This document shows positions 42,775 through 50,415 of a stretch of 64,000 nt of DNA, piece by piece. Each line of letters begins with the position of its first letter. Within the stretch, counting starts at the first letter, position 1. A program made the position numbers and the translations under genes. The notes beneath the pieces are model-generated. The model was not told the origin of the DNA and did not search any database. It was given only the letters and a program-made list of their open reading frames with translations. The stretch comes from Paenibacillus_AB hodogayensis (GTDB lineage Bacteria > Bacillota > Bacilli > Paenibacillales > NBRC-103111), in the NCBI RefSeq assembly GCF_039536325.1, contig NZ_BAAAYO010000018.1, forward strand, positions 124,001 through 188,000, given 5' to 3'.

Positions 42775-44510
42775 GGCAGTTCCTCCTCTGCAAGCGGGAT
42801 GACGAGCGTCACCTTCGTCCCTTCCCCGTATAGGCTTTCGATCGTGACGTCCGCCTGCTCCCCGTAGTACAGCTTCACTCTCGACTTTACGTTTTTCAAC
42901 CCGAAATAAGTGGACGACGGACTGGCCGCCGACAGTCGGTAAGACTTGCTCGTAATAAGGTCCAACTCCCGCCGAATGTCGGCCAGTTTGTCCGGCGCGA
43001 TCCCTTTGCCCGTGTCCTCCACTTCGATGCGCAGCATGGACGCCTCCAGAATCGAGCGAATCCAAAGCTCCCCGCCTTGCACGTTTCTCTCCAGCCCGTG
43101 CACGATCGCGTTCTCGACGATCGGCTGCAAAAGAAGCTTCAGCAGCGCAATCGGCTTCGTCCTCTCGTCCAGACGAATGTCCACGGTAAAATGCTCGGAT
43201 CGCAGCTGCTGAACGCGGATGTAGTACATCAGATGCTGCATCGTTTCCTCTAACGTGAACGTCTCTCTGCCCTTTCCAAGACTGACCCGGAAAAACCGCG
43301 CCAGATTGATGACCATCTCGCTGATCTCGCCGACCTTGTGCTTGAGCGCGACCGAATAAATCGAATCGAGCGTGTTGTACAGAAAATGCGGATTGATCTG
43401 CGATTGCAGCAGGCTGAATTCCGATTTGGCAAGGCGCAGCTCCTTCTCGTAATCGTCTTCAATCATTTGGCGCTGGGCTTCGGCCATCCGGTTGAACCCG
43501 TTCATGACGTAGCCGAATTCGTCCTTTCTCCGGTGCGCGACGCGCACCGACAAGTTGCCTCCGCTAAACTGCTTGAACGCGCCGGACAGCTGGCGCAGCG
43601 GCTTGGCGATGGCCGCATACACAAGCCAAGCGGCCCATACCGCCAGCACGACGCTGACGAGAATGATCCAGTACGTAAACTGCTGCAATTGGAGCGACAG
43701 CTTGAACAGCTCCACGCGAGGCTGCTGCAGTTGAATCGACCATACGCCGTTGCCGGCCTCGATGGACAAATCTTTCGGCCCCGCGCCGCTGGCGGTCTGC
43801 TTGCGCGGCGTGTTCGTCTCCAGCACGAACTCGTCGTTGTAATACAGCGAAATGTTCATATTGTCCGACGTCTGCAGATGTTGAATGATTTGCCGGAACG
43901 AGGATTTGTCGACCGACAGCACCAGAACGTTCGGCTCCCGGTTGCGGCTCAGCACGTCGAGCAGGCGAGCGAAATAAATATTGTCCTTATCCAAGTAGCC
44001 GGAGCCGGCGGGATTCGAGGCGGTCGGCACGTATACGACTAGGCCTCCGCTCGCGTCGATTGTCCGCTTGAACCACGCTTCCTTGTTAACTCCGGGCCAT
44101 TTGATGCCGCCATTCATCGTGGACAGCCCGTTCTCGCTGTTTCCGTGCAAAATAAACGCCTCTTTGATCGCTCCGTTTACGTTCGTGAGCGCCGACAGCT
44201 GCTGCTGGACGGTATGAAGCTCGTACAGATGGTCAGGGCTGAGCGGATCGTCAAAACCGTTCCACACGTTGACCACGTTCGGGTTGGAGCCGATCAGCAG
44301 CGTCTGCTGATCCATATTTTTCGTCAGCTGTTCGACGTATTCCACCGTTGTCATGAGCGCACCGCGGGTCCGGTCGCTAATTTGCCCATCCATAATCCGC
44401 TGCGAGTAATCATTTGCGAATACGCTTACAAAGACGAGCGGAAGCAGCAGGAGCAGGAAGGTGCCGGTCAGCTTGAACTGAATCGAATGAAGCCGTTCGA
44501 CCGCTCTCAT
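42771..44510 (-). CDS. YesM-type sensor histidine kinase
   Basis: A 579-residue membrane kinase: a first membrane segment near residues 14-33, an extracytoplasmic sensor domain (about 34-290), a second segment near 295-315, a HAMP domain, and the His_kinase domain NPHFLYNTLDSIYS (phosphoacceptor His) followed by HATPase_c (VENAIVHGLE; DTGKGI; GLKNVKSR). The ATG at 44510 overlaps the stop of the AraC gene (ATGA), and its own stop overlaps the response regulator start, so three genes are coupled. Confidence 0.94.
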   Translation of the reverse strand: MRAVERLHSIQFKLTGTFLLLLLPLVFVSVFANDYSQRIMDGQISDRTRGALMTTVEYVEQLTKNMDQQTLLIGSNPNVVNVWNGFDDPLSPDHLYELHTVQQQLSALTNVNGAIKEAFILHGNSENGLSTMNGGIKWPGVNKEAWFKRTIDASGGLVVYVPTASNPAGSGYLDKDNIYFARLLDVLSRNREPNVLVLSVDKSSFRQIIQHLQTSDNMNISLYYNDEFVLETNTPRKQTASGAGPKDLSIEAGNGVWSIQLQQPRVELFKLSLQLQQFTYWIILVSVVLAVWAAWLVYAAIAKPLRQLSGAFKQFSGGNLSVRVAHRRKDEFGYVMNGFNRMAEAQRQMIEDDYEKELRLAKSEFSLLQSQINPHFLYNTLDSIYSVALKHKVGEISEMVINLARFFRVSLGKGRETFTLEETMQHLMYYIRVQQLRSEHFTVDIRLDERTKPIALLKLLLQPIVENAIVHGLERNVQGGELWIRSILEASMLRIEVEDTGKGIAPDKLADIRRELDLITSKSYRLSAASPSSTYFGLKNVKSRVKLYYGEQADVTIESLYGEGTKVTLVIPLAEEELP

Positions 44511-45286
44511 CTCGCTCTTTGCACCTCCCGAAGGACCGAGGATGGCGGGTAGCCCATTATTTTTTTGAACATGCGGTTGAAGTGCGCCTGGTCGCTGTAC
44601 CCGAGATAATCGGCCACCTCGCCTATCGTCATCCGCGTGTTCAGGATCAAGTCGCGCGCGGCATGGATGCGCACCTGGTGCAAATAGGAGATCGGCGTCA
44701 TCCCCGTCACCTCCTTGAACGACTGGGTAACGTAATTCGGCGCGCGGTCGACGAGTTGCGACAGCTCTTCGATGCGGATTGGCTCCCGGTAGTGCGCCGC
44801 AATATAGTCCTGCACCTCCCCCATCAGCCGCAGCTTCGCCGAAGCGATCCGGCCTTCGACCGTTTCCTGCACGAAGCAACCGAGCAGTTCGACCGCGATG
44901 CCCTCGCAGATGATGCCGGCATACAGCTTTCGGCCGAACCAGTGCTGCGCCAGAATCGTGAAGCGCTGCTTCATGTAATCGAAGCTGTGCGCCTTCAGCT
45001 TCCTGTAGGCGCCCACGCCCTCCAGCAGCTCTCGGCCCCGCTCGTCCAAGCGAAAGTGGGCGGAATATTTCTGGTGCGGCCCTTCAGGTGCGTTCTCCCC
45101 GGCTCGAATAACGCCTTTGCGGATGAACAGAAGCTCCCCTTTCTCCAACGCGACCGTCTCTCCTTCCAGCGTATAGTTCACTTTGCCATGTGTCGCCAGA
45201 ATGAGAATATCCGTCAACGTGGCCTCCGCCTTCTTGCGCCAATCCGGCATCATATCGTCCAAATATACGGATTCGAGCTTCAGCAT
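44507..45286 (-). CDS. AraC-family regulator coupled to a two-component system
   Basis: A 259-residue AraC protein: cupin-like N-terminus (GKVNYTLEGETVALEKGELLFI) and C-terminal HTH (LSQLVDRAPNYVTQSFKE, VADYLGYSDQAHFNRMFKK). The ATG at 45286 has AGAGGAG upstream. It is the first gene of a three-gene unit with the YesM/YesN pair and is divergent from the Rieske/amidohydrolase pair, so it probably controls the latter, the former, or both. Confidence 0.9.
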   Translation of the reverse strand: MLKLESVYLDDMMPDWRKKAEATLTDILILATHGKVNYTLEGETVALEKGELLFIRKGVIRAGENAPEGPHQKYSAHFRLDERGRELLEGVGAYRKLKAHSFDYMKQRFTILAQHWFGRKLYAGIICEGIAVELLGCFVQETVEGRIASAKLRLMGEVQDYIAAHYREPIRIEELSQLVDRAPNYVTQSFKEVTGMTPISYLHQVRIHAARDLILNTRMTIGEVADYLGYSDQAHFNRMFKKIMGYPPSSVLREVQRAR

Positions 45287-45418
45287 ATCGCGTTCTCCTC
45301 TCGCCTGCCTGCTTTCCAAAATCTTAGAATCGTTCAAATATAAGTTGTTTCGGCAATGGTTTTCGTTTGGCCTTGGCTCTACAATAAGATCATAAACCAT
45401 TAAGGGAGCTGAAGGCAA

Positions 45419-45802
45419 ATGGCTTTATATCCCGTCTCCGCAGTCGAAGAGCTGCCAGAAGGCACCTTTAAAATCGTACAAATCGGCAAGCGTTCCGTCG
45501 GTGTGTACAACGTGAAAGGCGATTATTACGCGGTGCTGAATTATTGCCCGCATCAAGGCGCCGAGCTTTGCAGAGGCACGGTATGCGGAACGACGCTGGA
45601 GTCGCAGGTATACGAATTTATTTACGGACGCGATCAAGAAATTTTGCGCTGTCCGTGGCACGGCTGGGAGTTCGATTTGAAATCGGGAAAATCGCTGTTC
45701 AGCGATAAAGTGAGAACGCGCAGCTATCCGGTCGTCGTGGAGAACGGGACCGTGCAGCTTGTCATCGGCGCGGAAGAGACGAAGGAGGAGCACCACGTAT
45801 GA
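45419..45802 (+). CDS. Rieske [2Fe-2S] protein
   Basis: A 127-residue Rieske domain protein with both ligand boxes intact: Cys43-Pro-His45 (CPHQGAEL) and Cys78-Pro-Trp-His81 (CPWHGWEFD), giving the 2-Cys 2-His cluster. It has no membrane anchor, so it resembles a soluble ferredoxin of an oxygenase system, but no oxygenase gene is adjacent. The stop overlaps the amidohydrolase start (ATGA at 45799-45802). A redox partner or sensor role is possible. Confidence 0.92.
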   Translation: MALYPVSAVEELPEGTFKIVQIGKRSVGVYNVKGDYYAVLNYCPHQGAELCRGTVCGTTLESQVYEFIYGRDQEILRCPWHGWEFDLKSGKSLFSDKVRTRSYPVVVENGTVQLVIGAEETKEEHHV

Positions 45803-46869
45803 AACGAACGAGCCCATTGCCTGTGATCGATTGCGATGTCCATAACCAGTTTCGCAGCGGACGCGATTTAATCCCTTACCTGGAGGAACCTTGGAGAAGC
45901 CAGGCTGCCCAATTCGGCGTGCCTGGGGCCGGCTTGCCGTATTCGTCGCCGATCGGCAACAAGCGCAAGGACGCCAATCCGCCCGGAGGCGGACCTGTCG
46001 GTTCCGACCCCGGCTATATGCTCGAGCACTACGTCGAGCCGTTCAACGTCGAATACGCGCTGCTCTGCTCGGATTCGATCATCGGGACGTCCGGCTTCGC
46101 CGACGCCGATTATGCGGCCGCCATATGCCGCGCCTACAACGATTATTTGCTGGCCGAATGGCTGCCCCGCAGCCCGAAATTCAGAGGCTACATGTGCATC
46201 GGCACGCAGGACCCGGAGCAGGCCGTGCGGGAAATCGACCGGATCGGTCCGCATCCGGACATCGTCGCCGTAAGCGTAACCGGGGGCTCGCGGATGCCGT
46301 ACGGGCAGCGCTTCTTTCACCCGATCTACGAAGCTTGCGAGCGGCACGGACTGCCTCTCGTTATTCATCCCGGCTCCGAAGGAAGCGGCATCTTCAACGC
46401 GCCGACCGCCGTCGGCTACGTATCGAACTACTTGCAGTGGCACACCTGCCTCCCCCAGACGTTCATGGCACATCTGGTCAGCTTCCTCTGCGAAGGCGTG
46501 TTCGAGAAATATCCGCAGTTCAAAGTCGTCCTGTGCGAAGGCGGAGTGACCTGGCTGCCTCCTCTTCTGTGGCGGCTCGACAAAAACTACAAGGCGCTGC
46601 GCTCCTCGGTTCCGTGGCTCAAGCGGATGCCCAGCGAATACGTGCGCGACAACTGCTTCATGACGACGCAGCCGATCGAGGAGCCGAACAATCCGAGGCA
46701 CCTCGAATCGATGTTCGAGATGTTCGACGCCGAGAACATGCTGCTCTTCTCCAGCGACTATCCGCACTGGGACTTCGACGACCCGACGAAAATTTTACAG
46801 CGTCTGCCCGAAGAGAAGCAGCGCAAAATATTCAGCGAGAACGCCCGCAAGCTGTTTCGCCTGCCGTAA
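45799..46869 (+). CDS. Amidohydrolase family 2 protein
   Basis: A 356-residue PF04909 TIM barrel. Metal-binding residues appear as DCDVH near 11-15 (Asp-x-His), His at VIHPGSEG near 190, and a terminal SSDYPHWDFDD near 322. The family includes decarboxylases and hydrolases of aromatic or lactone-type compounds (for example ACMSD-like). Coupled to the Rieske gene, so a role in oxidative breakdown of an aromatic or sugar-derived acid is inferred. Confidence 0.88.
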   Translation: MKRTSPLPVIDCDVHNQFRSGRDLIPYLEEPWRSQAAQFGVPGAGLPYSSPIGNKRKDANPPGGGPVGSDPGYMLEHYVEPFNVEYALLCSDSIIGTSGFADADYAAAICRAYNDYLLAEWLPRSPKFRGYMCIGTQDPEQAVREIDRIGPHPDIVAVSVTGGSRMPYGQRFFHPIYEACERHGLPLVIHPGSEGSGIFNAPTAVGYVSNYLQWHTCLPQTFMAHLVSFLCEGVFEKYPQFKVVLCEGGVTWLPPLLWRLDKNYKALRSSVPWLKRMPSEYVRDNCFMTTQPIEEPNNPRHLESMFEMFDAENMLLFSSDYPHWDFDDPTKILQRLPEEKQRKIFSENARKLFRLP

Positions 46870-46934
46870 AACGAAAACACGGGTCCGCCCCCGTCATCCG
46901 ATGATGATGACTTCCGGAATGGCCCCGAATGGTT

Positions 46935-46969
46935 GCCTCCTATCCGTTGACCGGAAAAGGAGGCTTTTT
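46935..46969 (+). terminator. Terminator after the amidohydrolase
   Basis: GCCTCCT (46935-46941) pairs with AGGAGGC (46958-46964) and is followed by five T. Confidence 0.75.
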
Positions 46970-47170
46970 GCAGGTATGTTCGCTGGCTCCGTGGAATAAC
47001 GCCAAGGCAAAGTTAAATAAAGAAACAGCAGCAGCCTTGGACCGAAAAAGTCCTAGACTGGCGCTGTTTATTAAACTAACGTTTTCCGTTACCCTATTCT
47101 CTCCGGATATAATAGTATGGGACCTTTCGGTTCCCAGATACCGGATATTTTTCATTCTTCACCAAAATGC
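46970..47170. other. Intergenic region with a possible dispersed motif
   Basis: No gene. CCAAGGC (47010-47016) and GCCTTGG form a 7-bp inverted repeat, and AACTAACGTTTTCCGTTA at 47074-47091 resembles the motif at 10656-10673. A TATAAT-like element near 47110 has no gene just downstream. Confidence 0.35.
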
Positions 47171-47659
47171 TTATTCTTTAATACGTCGGATTCCTTGTAT
47201 AATCTGTTTCCGCTCATACTCTCCCAACGAATAGAGTATAGGTGCCGCAGGAATCTCGAACTTCAGATGAGAATGAGGAATTTCCGTCAATAAGGTTCCG
47301 ATTGGTTGCCGGCTTTTTTTACGATGGACAACATTCCAAAATATCCTGGATCTATTTTCTTCGGTTCCCCACTTTTCAATGGAATTCCTAAATATTAAAC
47401 ACTTTCCAATGACGAAATCATGTTCCTCGAGGGGTTCCGTTACTTCGAACCCGGCATCCTCAAGGCCATCAAATAGTGTAGGCATCAACTGGTCCAAATA
47501 CATCCCGTAGGCAGCATCCTCGATTTCACGGAAAGCGACCGTTAATTGATCAAGCATCGAATCGTACAAGGTCTTCCATATAGATTCGATATACCGATTG
47601 CCTACCTCGCCAATCTCTTCGATTGTCATATCGTAATGGAATACTGGTTGTACTGTCAT
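47171..47659 (-). CDS. Uncharacterised protein divergent from a MerR regulator
   Basis: A 162-residue protein starting at the ATG at 47659 with AAGGAGG upstream. It is acidic in the first half (IEEIGEVGNRYIESIWKTLYD) and has a helix-rich then beta-rich look; no signal peptide or membrane segment. I do not recognise the family. It is divergent from the double-MerR regulator with 153 bp between and may be its target. Confidence 0.7.
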   Translation of the reverse strand: MTVQPVFHYDMTIEEIGEVGNRYIESIWKTLYDSMLDQLTVAFREIEDAAYGMYLDQLMPTLFDGLEDAGFEVTEPLEEHDFVIGKCLIFRNSIEKWGTEENRSRIFWNVVHRKKSRQPIGTLLTEIPHSHLKFEIPAAPILYSLGEYERKQIIQGIRRIKE

Positions 47660-47812
47660 TCTTATTCCTCCTTGATTTGATTGATCTTCATCATACAACA
47701 TATAAGCCAATTGGAAGGTTTCTCAAATAATAGCTAAATAAAATCAACAAAAACTCAGAAAAACATTACAATGGGTTTAATGTTCTTCCAATCATTAGAA
47801 AGGCGGCATAAC

Positions 47813-48538
47813 ATGGGCATACGACCAAAAAAACTGGCGAGTAAATATATGATAAGCGCCAACACTTTGCGAAACTACGAAGCGAAGGGGCTAATCCCTC
47901 TTGCGGAGCGATCCGCCAATGGATACCGCATGTATACGGAACGGCATGAGGCCTATCTGGCATGTATTCAAGCCATGGCCCCCGCATTCGGGATGGAAGT
48001 GACGACCAAGGTACTTCATGGTCTCCAAAAAAATGAGTTGGACGATGCATTATGGGTTGTTAGGGAAAGAGAGGTCATGCTGCATCGGGAAAAAACAAGT
48101 TTGGACCAACTCGTAAATGAATTTCAATCGTATGCCGATGGAACTCAAGCTTACGACTTTAAGCAACGCTTCAGCATCCACGAGGCCTCCAGACGGACGG
48201 GTGCTCCTAGATCTGCGATCCGTTACTGGGAGAAAAGCGGCTTGTTCACTACAGAGCGGGACCCTAATAACGAATACCGTCTCTATCATGAAGCGCATCT
48301 TCTTAAAATCAGGATGATTCAGGTGCTGCAAAGCTCTATTTATTCGGAGGAGACCGTGAACCTAAAGCAATCGATCGCACTTTTAGAATTCCAGAACATG
48401 GAGCATGCGATGAAGCTTGCGGAAAGTATCCGAACTTACCTGCATAAAACGATCAAACTCCAGATGCGAGGTCTCTACTTTCTATATCGCTTGATTCGAG
48501 CGCTAGGTTTTGCGGAAACAACCGAGGCCCATAGTTGA
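47813..48538 (+). CDS. MerR-family regulator with two MerR-type DNA-binding domains
   Basis: A 241-residue protein. Residues 5-50 (KKLASKYMISANTLRNYEAK) and 122-165 (FSIHEASRRTGAPRSAIRYW) are both MerR HTH-wing modules, joined by a helical linker; a helical tail ends the protein. The ATG at 47813 has AAAGGCGG upstream. Most MerR proteins have one such domain and dimerise; a tandem pair suggests binding as a pseudo-dimer or to two sites. It is convergent with the Erm gene. Confidence 0.85.
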   Translation: MGIRPKKLASKYMISANTLRNYEAKGLIPLAERSANGYRMYTERHEAYLACIQAMAPAFGMEVTTKVLHGLQKNELDDALWVVREREVMLHREKTSLDQLVNEFQSYADGTQAYDFKQRFSIHEASRRTGAPRSAIRYWEKSGLFTTERDPNNEYRLYHEAHLLKIRMIQVLQSSIYSEETVNLKQSIALLEFQNMEHAMKLAESIRTYLHKTIKLQMRGLYFLYRLIRALGFAETTEAHS

Positions 48539-48652
48539 TCGTTCCTCCAAGCTTCTTGACAAGGCTTGCAGGCTTCTGTTCCTCTTTAAGGCAGAAGTAT
48601 GCGGTTTGATACCGACGGCAGCCCCGACCCTGCCGAACGAATTGCCAACAAT

Positions 48653-49489
48653 TTACCCTTTCGGCCAGCGATACGGAGCTGCATGTTGAAGCATGGAATG
48701 AAAGAGCGACGCCCACTGCTCCAACGATAGTGAAGCTACCGCCAGCTCCCGATCGACCTTTGCATTCTTTAACACTACTTTAAGCTGAGCCGGTGTAAAA
48801 ATTTCCCGGAGGGCATCCGCCGCCAAAAGCCGCGGATGACTCAAGACATATGCCGCAAATGCGGCAAATCTCTTTCCTTCCTTGGCGGGCACCAACGGGG
48901 GATCTCTTCGGGCTATCCGTACAATTGCGGCATCGACGCGCGGAGGCGGAGCAAAATGAGTGCGAGGTACTATCGCCCTCATCTCGAACAAAAATTGCAT
49001 TCTCCACATCAACAAACGCGGTTCCCGCGTAGTATCTTGCGTAAACCTGCGAGCCGCTCCTTTCTCCAAGATTAGCGCTCCTCTTTGAAATGCTTTACCT
49101 TCGACAGAAAGAAGCTTTTCAAGAATGGCAGTCGTGATCGAAAAGGGGATGTTCGCCACAACGCAAAACGGACCTGCCGGCAGCCGCATCTCCCTGATGT
49201 CGCTTTGGATAATTTGGATATGGGGCTGACATTTCGCTTTTAGGCGCAGCGCCTCAACATAAGCCGAGTCAATCTCTACCGCTATGACCCTGCCGGCTTT
49301 CTCGGCGAGCGGGAAAGTAAGAGCTCCCTTGCCTGCGCCGATTTCAAGCACGGTATCGGTCGGCTGTAAACTAGCCGTTTCAATAAGCTGCTTGATCGTT
49401 TTCGGATTGTGCAGCAGATGCTGCCCCGTAAAGTTGGGCCCCGATTTATATTTTCTTATCGAGCGATTCCTCTTATTGTGTTTGCGCAT
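48653..49489 (-). CDS. erm: Erm-family 23S rRNA adenine-N6 methyltransferase
   Basis: A 278-residue SAM enzyme: motif I VLEIGAGKG (47-55), acidic VEID at 71-74, motif IV NIPFSITT (113-120) and an N-terminal GPNFTGQHLL element typical of the Erm(D)-like branch; KsgA proteins have NLPY here. It would dimethylate A2058 of 23S rRNA and give macrolide-lincosamide-streptogramin B resistance. I place the start at the ATG at 49489 (GGGAGG upstream); an in-frame ATG at 49615 lies inside the leader. A leader with a terminator hairpin precedes it, so expression is probably inducible. Confidence 0.88.
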   Translation of the reverse strand: MRKHNKRNRSIRKYKSGPNFTGQHLLHNPKTIKQLIETASLQPTDTVLEIGAGKGALTFPLAEKAGRVIAVEIDSAYVEALRLKAKCQPHIQIIQSDIREMRLPAGPFCVVANIPFSITTAILEKLLSVEGKAFQRGALILEKGAARRFTQDTTREPRLLMWRMQFLFEMRAIVPRTHFAPPPRVDAAIVRIARRDPPLVPAKEGKRFAAFAAYVLSHPRLLAADALREIFTPAQLKVVLKNAKVDRELAVASLSLEQWASLFHSMLQHAAPYRWPKG

Positions 49490-49595
49490 AGACCTGTTCC
49501 TCCCGAGTTCGTCGATGCCCGTGGCCAAACAAAAAAACCACAGGCGTATGCCTGCGGCGGAACAACGGGAATAGGGACGGACGTATGGCGCGCAT
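49473..49595 (-). CDS. Candidate leader peptide of the erm gene
   Basis: A 40-codon frame starting at an ATG at 49595, with GAGAG about 9 nt upstream, spans the attenuator hairpin and ends at a TAA inside the first codons of erm. It begins MRAIRPSLFPLFRRRHTP. Arg-x-Arg-type segments are the sort at which macrolide-bound ribosomes stall in the ErmD leader (MRLR), but the stall site here is a guess. Too small for firm calling. Confidence 0.3.
   Translation of the reverse strand: MRAIRPSLFPLFRRRHTPVVFLFGHGHRRTREEQVYAQTQ
49531..49557 (-). terminator. Attenuator hairpin in the erm leader
   Basis: On the minus strand CCGCAGGC pairs with GCCTGTGG around ATAC (8 bp, one G-U) and is followed by seven T, 42 bp before the erm ATG. 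A classic intrinsic terminator within a resistance-gene leader. Confidence 0.75.
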
Positions 49596-49650
49596 TCAAA
49601 TAAACTCTCGTCCATGAGTCAACGAGGACGACAATTTTCCGGATTTTCAT

Positions 49651-49951
49651 TACTAAGATAAATAGACTACGCCTCTTGAGAGAAGCGCTGTTCCCTCTTA
49701 TTCATCTGAGCAGCTGGATATCCTAAAATGGGCAGACCGATTCCGTTTTGCTCCGCACGCAGGCAGAGACTTTGTTCACTATTTAATTAGTGCGACAAAG
49801 TAACAAAACGCAATCTGGCATAATTGAAAACACCCATTGTTAGGACAACCCTCCGTTCCTAGAATTGCATTCAGATTAGCACAATCCTAGTTCGATTCGC
49901 CATGTACATTTTTCTTTTAATTAAATAGGCCGCAACAGTATTCTTGTCTCC
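49651..49951. other. Intergenic region
   Basis: It should hold the erm promoter. No gene or convincing structure was seen in the remaining 300 bases. Confidence 0.4.
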
Positions 49952-50377
49952 TCATTTCCCTTCATTGATAAATTGTTCGATTCGGCTCTTAATAGAATCG
50001 CGAACCGCCCGGAACTGGGCCATGATTTCGTCTTCTGTCCCGGTTGCTTTGGCGGGGTCGTCAAATCCCCAATGCCATTTGGTCACGTTCTTATTCGAAA
50101 TGACAGGACAATGCTCGTCTGCGTGTCCACATAGGGTGATGACATAATCCGCCCTGTTCAGCATGTCCGGATCAATCACATCGGAAGTATGGTCTCTAAT
50201 ATCCACGCCAGCTTCCTTCATGACTTGAATGGCACGCGGATTCAAGCCATGCGCCTCCAACCCTGCGCTTTTCACTTCATAATTGTCACGGCCGAGAGCC
50301 TTCAGAAAACCGTCCGCGATTTGGCTTCTGCATGAATTGCCGGTACATAAGAAATATACGAGTGGTTTCTTTTCCAT
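49952..50377 (-). CDS. arsC: Arsenate reductase, thioredoxin-coupled type
   Basis: A 141-residue enzyme of the low-molecular-weight phosphatase fold. The P-loop CTGNSCR (Cys11-Arg17) and the redox pair Cys83 and Cys90 (LCGHADEHC) match Bacillus ArsC, which reduces arsenate to arsenite with thioredoxin. The ATG at 50377 has AAAGGAG upstream. Last gene of arsRBC, 38 bp after arsB. Confidence 0.95.
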   Translation of the reverse strand: MEKKPLVYFLCTGNSCRSQIADGFLKALGRDNYEVKSAGLEAHGLNPRAIQVMKEAGVDIRDHTSDVIDPDMLNRADYVITLCGHADEHCPVISNKNVTKWHWGFDDPAKATGTEDEIMAQFRAVRDSIKSRIEQFINEGK

Positions 50378-50415
50378 GGGATCGATCTCCTTTGAACATT
50401 CCAGTTTCAGCGTCA

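Noticed and set aside
49490..49615. A longer N-terminus for the Erm protein from an ATG at 49615
   Set aside because: The extension would run through the terminator hairpin and has no counterpart in the family; GGAGG lies before the ATG at 49489.
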